Shown piece by piece: positions 47,121-55,736 of a stretch of 64,000 nucleotides of DNA. The translations under genes and the position numbers were made by a program. The notes under the pieces are model-generated. The model had not been told where the DNA came from. It saw only the letters and a list, made by a program, of their open reading frames with translations, and did not search any database. Source of the DNA: Neoroseomonas marina (GTDB taxonomy: Bacteria; Pseudomonadota; Alphaproteobacteria; Acetobacterales; Acetobacteraceae); NCBI RefSeq assembly GCF_012927745.1, contig NZ_JABBKX010000011.1, forward strand, positions 1-64,000, given 5' to 3'. The first letter of the stretch is position 1, and each line of letters starts with the position of its first letter.

Positions 47121-48005
47121 ATGCGTTTCGCGGAAATCGGCCAGCAGCTGCGGGCCTACCGGCTCGAATCGGGCCTGCGTGCGGAGGAAATCGCTGCGCG
47201 TCTCGGCGTTTCGCGGGCGGCCCTCTACCGATATGAGAAGGGCGAGGTCATCAAGCTCGACACCATCCGCCGCCTGGCGGAGCTGTTGAAGATCTCCCCC
47301 CTCTCATTGCTCGGCATCGGCGTGGAGTATTTCGCCCGCCCCGCCGCTTTCCAGGAACGCCTCCGGCAGGTCGAGGAACAGTCCGACCAGGTGCTGCAGG
47401 TGGGTGGCGCCCTGTGCTATCCGGTCAGCACGGATGCCTTCGACGGCGCCATCGCCGAAGCCTGGACCGAGGCCGCGGACGCGTCGCCCGACCGCCTCCT
47501 GGCCCGGACGCAGGTCGAGCAGATGCTGGGCCTGCTGACCGCCCGGAAGCGCCTGCACCAATCCCGCAAACCCAATGTCATCGCCATCCTCTCGGAGGCC
47601 GGCCTGCGGCGCATGCTGTCCGACGGCGTCGCCCCGGGCCTGACCGTCTCGGATCGCGCCCGCACGCGCTGCCGTCTTGCCGCGCGCGCCGAGGCCGAGA
47701 GCATCGCCGAGCAGATGGAAAGCGTGCCGATCGGCCTGCAGATCGGCCTGATCTCGGGCCCCGACCCCTCCGGCCCCTTCATGGTCATGCGCGGCCGCGA
47801 ACGCGCCCATGTGGTCGGCAGCGCCTTCCCGGCCGACACGCATCCGGGCGCCACCACGGGCGTCGCCTTCATCACCTCGGCCGACGAGGCGATCGGTACG
47901 CATCAGCGCGTCGCGGAGAACACCTGGCGCGATGCGTTGAAGGGCGCCGAGGCCGCGGTCCGGCTGCGCGCCCTGATGGCCGAGGCTCCGGCCGCCGCCG
48001 CCTGA
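47121..48005 (+). CDS. XRE-family transcriptional regulator with an uncharacterised C-terminal domain
   Basis: A 294-residue protein. Residues 5-60 form an XRE helix-turn-helix (LRAYRLESGLRAEEIAARLGVSRAALYRYEKGEV). Beyond it is a 200-residue C-terminal domain containing RTQVEQMLGLLTARKRLHQSRKP and GPFMVMRGRERAHVVGSAF, which I cannot match to a named family but which looks like a ligand-sensing module. The autoregulatory target is probably in the upstream AT-richer gap with the hairpin. The ATG follows GGGAGCCTCCC. Confidence 0.85.
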   Translation: MRFAEIGQQLRAYRLESGLRAEEIAARLGVSRAALYRYEKGEVIKLDTIRRLAELLKISPLSLLGIGVEYFARPAAFQERLRQVEEQSDQVLQVGGALCYPVSTDAFDGAIAEAWTEAADASPDRLLARTQVEQMLGLLTARKRLHQSRKPNVIAILSEAGLRRMLSDGVAPGLTVSDRARTRCRLAARAEAESIAEQMESVPIGLQIGLISGPDPSGPFMVMRGRERAHVVGSAFPADTHPGATTGVAFITSADEAIGTHQRVAENTWRDALKGAEAAVRLRALMAEAPAAAA

Positions 48006-48021
48006 GGGCGTCGCGCGGCGG

Positions 48022-50667
48022 CTACAGCGGCAACCGCGCGTCCATCACCTCGGGGTCCTCGGCGCTGGCGCGCACCCGAAAGCCGAGGGCGCGGACGAAG
48101 GCGAGCATCGGCTTGTTGTCGGCCAGCACGGAGCCGACCACCTCGCCCACCCCGACGGCCCGGCCCCATTCGAACAGCCGCTCCATCAGATGGCGCGCCA
48201 GTCCCTGCCCCTTCCAGGACGGGTCGACGATGACGGCGAATTCGGCTTCCACCCCGCCGCCCTCGCGGATCAGGCGGGAGACGCCGACGGTACGGTCCGG
48301 ACCGCCATCCACCCGCTCGACCGCGACGAAGGCGATCTCGCGGTCGTAGTCGATCTGCGTCATGCGCGCGATCTGGGTCGGGCTGAGCTCGGCCAGGGCC
48401 GAAAAGAAGCGGTAGCGGATGTCTTCGGGCGTCAGCCTGGCGAAGAACTCGGCATGCGCGGCGGCATCCTCCGGCCGTATGGGGCGAACCAGGACCTCCC
48501 GACCACCACGGCTGCGCCAGGTCCGTGCGAACTCGGCCGGATAGGGCGGGATGGCGAGCATCGCCTTCTCGCCCGGCGGACGGAGCGAGATCATGGCGTC
48601 GAGCGCAAGAACGCCCTCAGCATCGGCTCGTAACGGATTGATATTGCAGTTATCGATCTCGGGAAAATCGACGGCGATCTGCGACAGGCGGACCAGGGCA
48701 TCCGCGACGGCCGGCACGTTGGCCGGTGGATGATCGCGCCAGCCGTCCAGCAGCCGCGCGGTCCGGGTCCGCCGGATCAGGGAATGGGCCAGCGCCAGGT
48801 TCAGCGGCGGCAGGTCGAAGCCCTCGTCCGGGTCGATATCGGCCGCCGTGCCGCCGCGCCCGAAGGCGATCCAGGGCCCGAACATGGCGTCGTCGCCGAG
48901 GCGCAGGCGCAGTTCCTGCCCGGCGCCGGCCTTGCGCTGCACCAGGAAGCCGGTGATGCGCGCCTCCGGCCGCGCGGCGGCGACCCGTTCGCGCATCGCC
49001 GTCGCAGCCGCCAGCACCGCGGCGTGGGAAGCGAGACCGATCGCGACGCCACCCACCTCCGTCTTCCGCGGCAGATCCGGACTCAGGATCTTCAGCACCA
49101 CCGGGAAGCCCAGCATCACGGCGGCGTCGGCGGCTTCCTCGGCGCCTGTCACGGCACGGCCCGGCACGGTCGGGATGCCGTAGGCGGCGAGGACGGAAAG
49201 CGCCTCCTCCTCCGTCAGGTCGCACCGCCCCGCCGCCCGGACACGCGCGAAGAGCGCCGCGACGAAGCCGCGGTCGGGCGCGAGGTCGAGCACGTCGCGC
49301 GAGGGCAGTTCCGCCGCCATCGCCCGGTTGCGCCGGTCTTGGGCGAGGTGGAGCGCACCGCGGACCGCCGCCTCGGGCGTCGGGAAGGCGGCGACTCCGG
49401 CGGCGGCGAGCCGCGCGCGCTGCGCCCCGGCGCTGGCCTGGCCGGCCCAGCCGACCAGGATCGGCGCGCCGCGGCTCGCCTTCACCGCGGCGGTAAGGGA
49501 TTCGCGGACGACCTCCGGGTCTTCCTCGGCCGCGGGAGCATGGAGGGCAACGACGGCGTCGACCTCGGGCAGCGCGGCGAGCATGGCGGCGGCTTCGCCC
49601 AGCCGCGCGCCGGCGGTGGGGCCGAGCGCAAGCGGGTTGCGCCCGCTCCAGCCCTCCGGCAGGCCGAGGGAGATGGCGGCCAGGCCGGTTTCCCCGATCT
49701 CCGCGAGGCGCGCCCCGCCCGTCAGCACCGCATCCGCGCCGAGCGCCCCGAAGCCGATGCCGTTGGTCACGATGGCGATGCGGTCGCCCGGGCCCGAGGC
49801 GCGGGCCGACAGGCGCACCCGCGCCAGGGTCTCGGCCGCGGACAGAAGGTCCTCGAAACCCGCCACCCGCAGCACGCCGGCGCGCCGCAACGCGGCTTCC
49901 ATGACTTCGTCCGCGAGGCCCGAGGCATCCTGCAGCCGTCCGCCGGCCCGGATCGCGACGACCGGGCGCATCCGCGCCGCCGCCCGCGCGGCGGAGACGA
50001 ACATCCGCCGGTTCTTGATGCGCCGCAGATCCAGAAGGATCGCGCCCGTCCCCGGATCCCGCGCCAGCCAGTCGAGCACCCGAGCGAAGCCGAGGTCCTG
50101 GTTACCGCCGATGCCGACGATGTGACTGAAGCCGACGGATTCCGCCGCCGCCCAGTCGAGCACGGCGCGCGCGATGGCCGAGGACTGCGTGACCAGCCCG
50201 AGCCGCCCCTTGGCCGGAACGACATGGCTCAGCGTCGCGTTCAGGCCGATGGCGGGCACCGCCACGCCGAAGGACCCCTGCCCGATCGCCCGCATTCCCG
50301 TCCGGGCGGCCGCGCCGGCGAGGTCCGGCGCCGGACCGGGCACGACCGCCGCGAAGCAGCCGCGCGTCGCCAGGCGCCTCATCGCGTCCTCGAGCGCATC
50401 CGGCGGCAGGCACAGCACGGCAAGATCCGGCGCGACCGGCAGGTCCTCGATGGTCGGGACGGTCTCGAAGCCGTCGCGTGACGCACCAACCGCGAGCAGC
50501 CGGCCCCGGAAGCCGCCGGCTGCCAGGTTCCGCGCCATGAGCGGCGCCTCGGCGCTCGTCTCGGCAGCCAGAAGGACCACGCTTTCGGGGTGAAGCAGCG
50601 ACCGGTCGCGGTAGCCGCCGCTTCGGTACATCCCGGAGATGAAGTCAGGCATTGTGCGATGCAACAT
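48022..50667 (-). CDS. Pat-like fusion of NDP-forming acyl-CoA synthetase and GNAT acetyltransferase
   Basis: An 881-residue protein in the order CoA-binding domain (about 20-125), succinyl-CoA-ligase-like domains (about 150-450), ATP-grasp (about 490-700) and a C-terminal GNAT domain (725-881, with the acetyl-CoA motif SWKGQGLARH). The layout is that of the bacterial protein lysine acetyltransferase Pat, which adjusts the activity of acyl-CoA synthetases. The conserved SHTG segment bearing the phospho-histidine of active synthetases is missing: IRAGGRLQDASGLADE runs straight on near 239-254. A catalytically dead synthetase part is thus likely. The start may be 50667 or 50652. Confidence 0.88.
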   Translation of the reverse strand: MLHRTMPDFISGMYRSGGYRDRSLLHPESVVLLAAETSAEAPLMARNLAAGGFRGRLLAVGASRDGFETVPTIEDLPVAPDLAVLCLPPDALEDAMRRLATRGCFAAVVPGPAPDLAGAAARTGMRAIGQGSFGVAVPAIGLNATLSHVVPAKGRLGLVTQSSAIARAVLDWAAAESVGFSHIVGIGGNQDLGFARVLDWLARDPGTGAILLDLRRIKNRRMFVSAARAAARMRPVVAIRAGGRLQDASGLADEVMEAALRRAGVLRVAGFEDLLSAAETLARVRLSARASGPGDRIAIVTNGIGFGALGADAVLTGGARLAEIGETGLAAISLGLPEGWSGRNPLALGPTAGARLGEAAAMLAALPEVDAVVALHAPAAEEDPEVVRESLTAAVKASRGAPILVGWAGQASAGAQRARLAAAGVAAFPTPEAAVRGALHLAQDRRNRAMAAELPSRDVLDLAPDRGFVAALFARVRAAGRCDLTEEEALSVLAAYGIPTVPGRAVTGAEEAADAAVMLGFPVVLKILSPDLPRKTEVGGVAIGLASHAAVLAAATAMRERVAAARPEARITGFLVQRKAGAGQELRLRLGDDAMFGPWIAFGRGGTAADIDPDEGFDLPPLNLALAHSLIRRTRTARLLDGWRDHPPANVPAVADALVRLSQIAVDFPEIDNCNINPLRADAEGVLALDAMISLRPPGEKAMLAIPPYPAEFARTWRSRGGREVLVRPIRPEDAAAHAEFFARLTPEDIRYRFFSALAELSPTQIARMTQIDYDREIAFVAVERVDGGPDRTVGVSRLIREGGGVEAEFAVIVDPSWKGQGLARHLMERLFEWGRAVGVGEVVGSVLADNKPMLAFVRALGFRVRASAEDPEVMDARLPL

Positions 50668-50788
50668 GGCGCCTGCGCCTCCCCATCGCAACCGAGGAAA
50701 GCGTTGCAGGACCGGGCCGTCCGCGCCAGCCCCCTTGCCGGCCGGGCCCTGGGCGCCTGAACTGCATCCACACCGCAGGAGTGGATGA

Positions 50789-51742
50789 ATGAGCCAGGAC
50801 CGCTGGGACCCCGAGATGCGCGCCTTCACCGCCATGATGGAGGAGCGCGGCCGCGCCTTCCCGCCGGTGGTGCTGGACCTGCCCCTGGACGGGGCGCGGG
50901 TGTCGAATGATGGGCCGGGCCTGACGCTCGCGGCGGCCGGTGGGCCGAAGATGGCCGAGAGCGGCGACCGCTGGCTGCCGATCCGCGGGCGGCGGCTGGT
51001 CTCGCGCGTCCATCGGCCGACGACGAACACGGCGCTGCCCGTGATGGTCTACATCCATGGCGGCGGCTGGGTCTGGGGCAGCATCGACACCCATGACCAC
51101 ATCATGCGCGGCTACGCCGGCGCGTCGGGCTGCGCGGTGGTCGGGCCGGATTACGCGCTGAGCCCCGAAGCCCCCTTCCCCCAGGCGCTCGAGGAATGCG
51201 CCGCGGTGGTGCGCTGGGTGGCGAAGAAGGGGGCGGAATGGGGCCTCGACCCGTCGCGCATCGTCATCGGCGGGGATTCGGCCGGCGGCAACCTCGCCCT
51301 CGCCACCGCGCTGCTGCTGCGGGAGACGGACCCGGACCTGCAGCTGCGCGGGCTGCTGCTGAACTACGGCGTCTTCGATTCCCGCCTCGACACCGCCTCC
51401 TACGGGGAATTCGCGACCGGCCACACGCTGACGCGGGAGAAGATGGACTTCTACTGGCGCTGCTACGCCCCGCGCGAGGCCGACCGGCTGAACCCCCTCG
51501 CCGCCCCGCTGCGCGCCGACCTGCGCGGCCTGCCGCCCTGCCTGCTGCACGTCGCCGAGCTCGACGTGCTGGCGAGCGAGAACCACGCCATGGAGAAGCG
51601 CCTGCGCGAGGCCGGGGTGGCGGTGGAAGCCACCACCTTCCCCGGCGTGCTGCACGGCTTCCTGCGCGCCATGGGCCATGTGAAGGCCTCCGACCGCGCC
51701 ATCGCGGAGGCCGGGGCCTGGCTGAAGCGCGTCCTGGCCTGA
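50789..51742 (+). CDS. Alpha/beta hydrolase of the hormone-sensitive-lipase (HSL) group
   Basis: A 317-residue carboxylesterase-like enzyme. The oxyanion-hole HGGGW is at 90-94, the nucleophile Ser164 in GGDSAGGN, the Asp in HVAELDVLASEN near 257 and the His in LHGF near 287. No signal peptide is visible, so it acts in the cytosol. It diverges from the Pat-like gene by 121 bp and is convergent with the YddA-type transporter four bases beyond its stop. Confidence 0.9.
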   Translation: MSQDRWDPEMRAFTAMMEERGRAFPPVVLDLPLDGARVSNDGPGLTLAAAGGPKMAESGDRWLPIRGRRLVSRVHRPTTNTALPVMVYIHGGGWVWGSIDTHDHIMRGYAGASGCAVVGPDYALSPEAPFPQALEECAAVVRWVAKKGAEWGLDPSRIVIGGDSAGGNLALATALLLRETDPDLQLRGLLLNYGVFDSRLDTASYGEFATGHTLTREKMDFYWRCYAPREADRLNPLAAPLRADLRGLPPCLLHVAELDVLASENHAMEKRLREAGVAVEATTFPGVLHGFLRAMGHVKASDRAIAEAGAWLKRVLA

Positions 51743-51745
51743 CGC

Positions 51746-53470
51746 CTACGCGACCAGCCGCTTTTCCTCGAGCCGCAGCGTGCGGTCGTGGAAGGCGGCG
51801 ACCGCCGGGCGGTGGGCGATCGAGAGGATCGTGCTGCCCGGCAGCCTCTCCTTGAGCCGCGTGTAGAGCCGTTCCTCGGCACCCGGGTCGAGGCTCGCCG
51901 TCGCCTCGTCGAGGAACAGCCAGTCGGGCTTCAGCAGCAGCGCGCGGGCGAGCGCGATGCGCTGCTGCTCGCCGCCCGACAGGCGCTTGTCCCAGGACTC
52001 CGCCTCATGCAGGCGCGGGACGAGATGGGCGAGTTCGGCGGCTTCCAGAGCCTCGGTGACGGCTTCGTCGGTGAAGGCCGCCTCATCCTCCGGATAGCAG
52101 ACGGCGCGCTTGAGGCTGCCGAGCGGGATGTAGGGCCGCTGCGGCAGGAACAGCGCGCGGCCCGTCGCGGGCAGGTCCACCCGCCCGCCGCCGAAGGGCC
52201 AGATGCCGGCGATGGCGCGGAACAGCGTCGACTTGCCGGATCCCGAGGGACCGGTGAGCAGCACCGCCTCACCCGGTTCGATCCGCGCCGAAGCCTGGTC
52301 CAGCAGCACTCGCCCATCGGGCAACGCCAGCGTGACATCGGCGATGCCAAGCCCCGCATCGGCGCCCTTCGCCGCCACCGGGCCGGTATGCGCCGCGGCG
52401 GCGGCCGTCACGCCGCGGGTGAAGCCGGTGAGGCGCTCCACCGTCGCGCGCCATTCCGTCAGTCGCGCATAGTTGTCGACGAACCAGGACAGCGCGCCCT
52501 GCACCTGGCCGAAGGCGGAGGAGGTCTGGATCAGCCCGCCGAGCTGGATGCGCCCGGCGAAATAGGCAGGTGCCGCGACGACGATCGGGAAGATGATGGC
52601 GACCTGCGTGTAGCCGGCGGTGAAGAAGGTCAGCCGCTTGGTGGCGGTCATGATCGCCCACCAGTTCTCCATCAGCGCGCGGAAGCGCTGGGTCAGGCCG
52701 CGCTTCTCATCCGCCTCGCCGCCATAGAGCGCGATGCCCTCGGCGTTCTCGCGGAAGCGCACCAGGGCATAGCGGAAATCGGCCTCGACCTTCTGCTGGG
52801 TGAAGTTCAGCGCGACCAGCGGCCGGCCGATCAGATGCGCGAGCCAGGTGCCGACCACCGCATAGATCAGCGCCACCCAGACCATGTAGCCCGGGATCTC
52901 GACACCAAGCACGTTCAGCGGCCCCGAGAGCGACCACAGCACCAGGATGAAGGAGAACAGCGTCACGACCGAGTTCATCAGCCCGAGCCCGAGCGAGAGC
53001 GTGTCGTCGACAAACAGGCGCGCATCCTCGGCGATGCGCTGGTCGGGGTTGTCGGTGACCGGGTCGGTCAGCGCCATGCGGTAATAGGCGCGGCCGTCGA
53101 GCCACTGCGTCAGGTAGATCTCGGTGAGCCAGCGGCGCCAGCGGATCTGCAGCGCCTGGCGCAGATAGAGCTGATAGACCGCGATGAGGATGTAGAGCGC
53201 CGCGACGATGGCGAAGGAGGGCAGGAAGCCCTCGGCCTCCGTGGTGTGCCAGGTGAACAGCAGCGCGATGAAGGCGTCCCAGTCCTTGGCCTCGAGCGCG
53301 TTGTAGAAGGCGCGCTGCCAGTAGGTGAGCAGCACCGTCATGCCCACCAGGGAGAGGTTCAACGCGACGACAACGGCCAGCAGCCCGCGCGCCTTCCAGC
53401 GATCCTCGCTCGACCAGTAGGGGCGCGCGAGATGCCAGGCATCGCGCAGGAAGGGTCCGATGCGGCGCAT
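51746..53470 (-). CDS. YddA/SbmA-type ABC transporter (fused permease and ATPase)
   Basis: A 574-residue protein with an ABC_membrane_2 domain (about 20-330) in which several helices are visible (RGLLAVVVALNLSLVGMTVL, FILVLWSLSGPLNVLGV) and an ATPase domain with Walker A TGPSGSGKST near 410, the signature LSGGEQQR and Walker B WLFLDEA. Relatives include YddA and, in the SbmA/BacA subgroup, a peptide uptake protein. An ABCD-like half-transporter exporting or importing a hydrophobic compound is possible. It is the last gene of a run that begins at 55688. Confidence 0.87.
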   Translation of the reverse strand: MRRIGPFLRDAWHLARPYWSSEDRWKARGLLAVVVALNLSLVGMTVLLTYWQRAFYNALEAKDWDAFIALLFTWHTTEAEGFLPSFAIVAALYILIAVYQLYLRQALQIRWRRWLTEIYLTQWLDGRAYYRMALTDPVTDNPDQRIAEDARLFVDDTLSLGLGLMNSVVTLFSFILVLWSLSGPLNVLGVEIPGYMVWVALIYAVVGTWLAHLIGRPLVALNFTQQKVEADFRYALVRFRENAEGIALYGGEADEKRGLTQRFRALMENWWAIMTATKRLTFFTAGYTQVAIIFPIVVAAPAYFAGRIQLGGLIQTSSAFGQVQGALSWFVDNYARLTEWRATVERLTGFTRGVTAAAAAHTGPVAAKGADAGLGIADVTLALPDGRVLLDQASARIEPGEAVLLTGPSGSGKSTLFRAIAGIWPFGGGRVDLPATGRALFLPQRPYIPLGSLKRAVCYPEDEAAFTDEAVTEALEAAELAHLVPRLHEAESWDKRLSGGEQQRIALARALLLKPDWLFLDEATASLDPGAEERLYTRLKERLPGSTILSIAHRPAVAAFHDRTLRLEEKRLVA

Positions 53471-53480
53471 GCGCTCTCCT

Positions 53481-53921
53481 TCAGCGGCGGCGGAGCCGCG
53501 CCTCGATCTCCGTGAGCCAGGCCATCACCCGGGCGCGGTTCACCCCGAGATCCGACCAGCCGATGAGGCTGCGGGAATAGAGCCAGAGGCCGGTCCCCTG
53601 CCCGGCCGGCGCGGCCTCGGCGACGATGATGTCGGGGTAGTTCATCAGCCGCGTGCGCGCGACCCATTGCGCCTGGTGCCGTTCGGGAAAGTCGACGAGC
53701 GGATAGGTGCGCGGCTGCGCGGCAGCCGTCGCGCGGATGGCGGCGAGCAGCTCGTCCACCGTCACCGGGAAGGGATCGCGGTGCAGGTGGCCCGCACCCG
53801 GCGCCGTGGTCGGCGTCAGCAGGCAGGTGTTGGGCGATGGCGGCAGCGCCAGCGTCGCGAAATCGACCGGGCCCTGCGGCGGAATGCCGTTGGCGCCACG
53901 CGAGAACAGCAGGCCGATCAT
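53481..53921 (-). CDS. DUF1499-domain protein
   Basis: A 146-residue protein containing the DUF1499 hallmark PNTCLLTPTTAP near the start, the middle LAAIRATAAAQPRTYPLVDFPERHQAQWVARTRL and the closing SRSLIGWSDLGVNRARVMAWL. Function is unknown. No clear signal peptide is seen. Its ATG at 53921 overlaps the DUF3253 stop (ATGA), and the ABC transporter starts 10 bases after its stop. Confidence 0.85.
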   Translation of the reverse strand: MIGLLFSRGANGIPPQGPVDFATLALPPSPNTCLLTPTTAPGAGHLHRDPFPVTVDELLAAIRATAAAQPRTYPLVDFPERHQAQWVARTRLMNYPDIIVAEAAPAGQGTGLWLYSRSLIGWSDLGVNRARVMAWLTEIEARLRRR

Positions 53922-54166
53922 GGACGGATCCTCAGCCGGATGACGCCGCGGATCTCGGCCTCGGGGTCGACGGGCTTGCCCTTGCGGAGGATCTCGATGC
54001 GTCCCTCCCGTGCCAGCACGATCGCCTCCCGCCGCACGCGGGTCATCAGGGAACGCCATTCCTCGGGCTTCAGCGCGCGCGCGACCTCGGAGGGGCAGAG
54101 GCTCTTCTCCGCGCCGAGGGCTTCCGCCTGGGCGAGGATCTCGGCGCGGATGACGGGTTCGCTCAT
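53918..54166 (-). CDS. DUF3253-domain protein
   Basis: An 82-residue protein that fits the DUF3253 family: AEILAQAEALGAEKSLCPSEVARAL followed by EEWRSLMTRVRREAIVLAREGRIEI and RKGKPVDPEAEIRGVIRLR. The fold is probably a winged helix with a beta tail and the function is unknown. It overlaps the PNPOx gene at its start and the DUF1499 gene at its end (both ATGA), so all are co-translated. Confidence 0.85.
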   Translation of the reverse strand: MSEPVIRAEILAQAEALGAEKSLCPSEVARALKPEEWRSLMTRVRREAIVLAREGRIEILRKGKPVDPEAEIRGVIRLRIRP

Positions 54167-54735
54167 GGCGCGATCCAGCGGGCGGTGGGTCGGCCCGCCG
54201 CGTCCCATTCGGCATGGACGCGGCGGTGGCCGTCATGGTCGAGCAGCAGCCAGTCGAGGCTCTGGATGGTCAGCACGATGGCCACGAAGTTCCCTCGCCC
54301 CGCATCGGGATCGCGCGGCGCCGGGGGCGGCGCCGCCACCGTCTCGCCCGGGGCCTCGGCTGCGGCGTAGCACATGCGCGAGGAGTCGCGGCTGCCGGCC
54401 CAGGCGGCATCCGCCAGAGCGTCGTCGCCATGCAGCCGGGCGAGGCCGCGCAGCCGCACCTGCACCTGCGCCACGGCGTCGTAGGCGTGCAGCATGGCGC
54501 GCGGATCGGCGGCGAGTTCCGCCGCCTTTGCGCTGCGCCGGTCGGTGTGGATGTGCAGCGTCCGTGCCTTCGGGTCGAAGGCCCGCAGGATCACGGTGCG
54601 CAGGTTCGGCCCGCCCTCGGCATCGCGCGTCGCCAGCGTCGGGGTGTGGAAGGGGCTGCGCCGGTCCGTCACCCCGGCGGCGAGGCGTGCCAGCGCGTCG
54701 GCGAGCGCGTCCCCGGGCGAGGCGGGCGGCGTCAC
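54163..54735 (-). CDS. FMN-binding pyridoxamine 5'-phosphate oxidase family protein
   Basis: A 190-residue split-barrel flavoprotein. Motifs are TPTLATRDAEGGPNLRTVILRAFD, HTDRRSAKAAELAADPRAMLHAYD and RLRGLARLHGDDALADAAWAG. It resembles PdxH but lacks its full C-terminal pyridoxal-phosphate-binding end and sits in an unrelated cluster, so it may be an oxidase or reductase of another substrate. The GTG start overlaps the FAD oxidoreductase stop (GTGA). Confidence 0.82.
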   Translation of the reverse strand: MTPPASPGDALADALARLAAGVTDRRSPFHTPTLATRDAEGGPNLRTVILRAFDPKARTLHIHTDRRSAKAAELAADPRAMLHAYDAVAQVQVRLRGLARLHGDDALADAAWAGSRDSSRMCYAAAEAPGETVAAPPPAPRDPDAGRGNFVAIVLTIQSLDWLLLDHDGHRRVHAEWDAAGRPTARWIAP

Positions 54736-55688
54736 GCGACCGCCTGCGCAAGGGCGCTGCCGCTGTCCCAGGCGGCCTCGGCGCGGCCGGCCAGGCACCA
54801 GTCGCCGGCGAGGCCGATCCGCTGCGCGGGATCCCACAGGAAGGGGGCGCCGAGCGGGGCCTCGAGCAGCGAGTAGCGCCAGCGATGCGCCGCCGCCCAG
54901 GCCGGCGGCCGCAGCGGCGCCTTCGCAACGCAGGCGAACTCGGCGAGCAGAGGGGCGACGATGTCGTCGGCGCGTCGCTCGAGATGGGCGCGGGTCCAGG
55001 CCGGCGCGGCCTGGATCACCCAGCATTCGGCGGCGCCGTCGCGGCCGGGCTTGGAGGAATCGCGGGCGGCCCATCCGATCGCGTGTGCCTCGGGGCGCAG
55101 CGTGTCGGGCAGCGGCAGGGCCGCGTCGAAGCCCGCCATCACGGTCCAGCAGGGGGCGTAGCGCACGCCGCCGAGCGCCGCCGCGAAGCCGGGCAGCAGC
55201 TCCGCCGCCTGGGGCGCGGGGATGGTGAAAAGGACGGCGTCGAAGGGGCCGTCCTCCTCGGGCGGCGTGGCCGGCAGCGGGGCGCCGGGCTTCGCCTCCT
55301 TCGCGTCCCAGTGCCGTAGGCGCCAGGCACCGGGTTCCCCCACGACGGTGCCGACGTGGCGCGAGGCGCGCAGGTCGAGCCCACCGAGCAGCGCGCGCGG
55401 CAGCGCCGACATGCCCGGCACGCCGACGCGCCGGTCCGCATCCGGCCAGGGCGCGGCGCCGGCCTCGGCCAGGGCGGCGGCGAAATCCGCCCCGGCGGCG
55501 CGCAGATACTGCGCCCCATGGTCGAACTGCAGTCGGCGGCCGGCATGGTCGGCGCGGCGGGTGGCAAGGCGCCCGCCGGGCGCCCTCCCCTTGTCGAACA
55601 GCCGCACGGCGATGCCGCGCGCGGCGAGGTTCCGTGCGGCGGCGAGGCCCGCGAGCCCCGCACCGATGATGGCGACGGATCTGGTCAT
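54732..55688 (-). CDS. FAD-dependent amine-oxidase-like (renalase-type) oxidoreductase
   Basis: A 318-residue protein with Rossmann dinucleotide motif IIGAGLAGLAAARNL at 7-21 and the FAD-contact segment DKGRAPGGRLATRR near 31-44. The C-terminal substrate-binding half ends SGSALAQAVA. Its length and layout match small renalase-like NAD(P)/FAD proteins. It is the first gene of the tight run with the PNPOx protein, which might share a flavin-linked pathway. Substrate unknown. Confidence 0.85.
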   Translation of the reverse strand: MTRSVAIIGAGLAGLAAARNLAARGIAVRLFDKGRAPGGRLATRRADHAGRRLQFDHGAQYLRAAGADFAAALAEAGAAPWPDADRRVGVPGMSALPRALLGGLDLRASRHVGTVVGEPGAWRLRHWDAKEAKPGAPLPATPPEEDGPFDAVLFTIPAPQAAELLPGFAAALGGVRYAPCWTVMAGFDAALPLPDTLRPEAHAIGWAARDSSKPGRDGAAECWVIQAAPAWTRAHLERRADDIVAPLLAEFACVAKAPLRPPAWAAAHRWRYSLLEAPLGAPFLWDPAQRIGLAGDWCLAGRAEAAWDSGSALAQAVA

Positions 55689-55736
55689 GCCCGCCGGTAT
55701 GGCGCCGACGCGCCGGGGCGCAAGTCCCGGGCGGCG

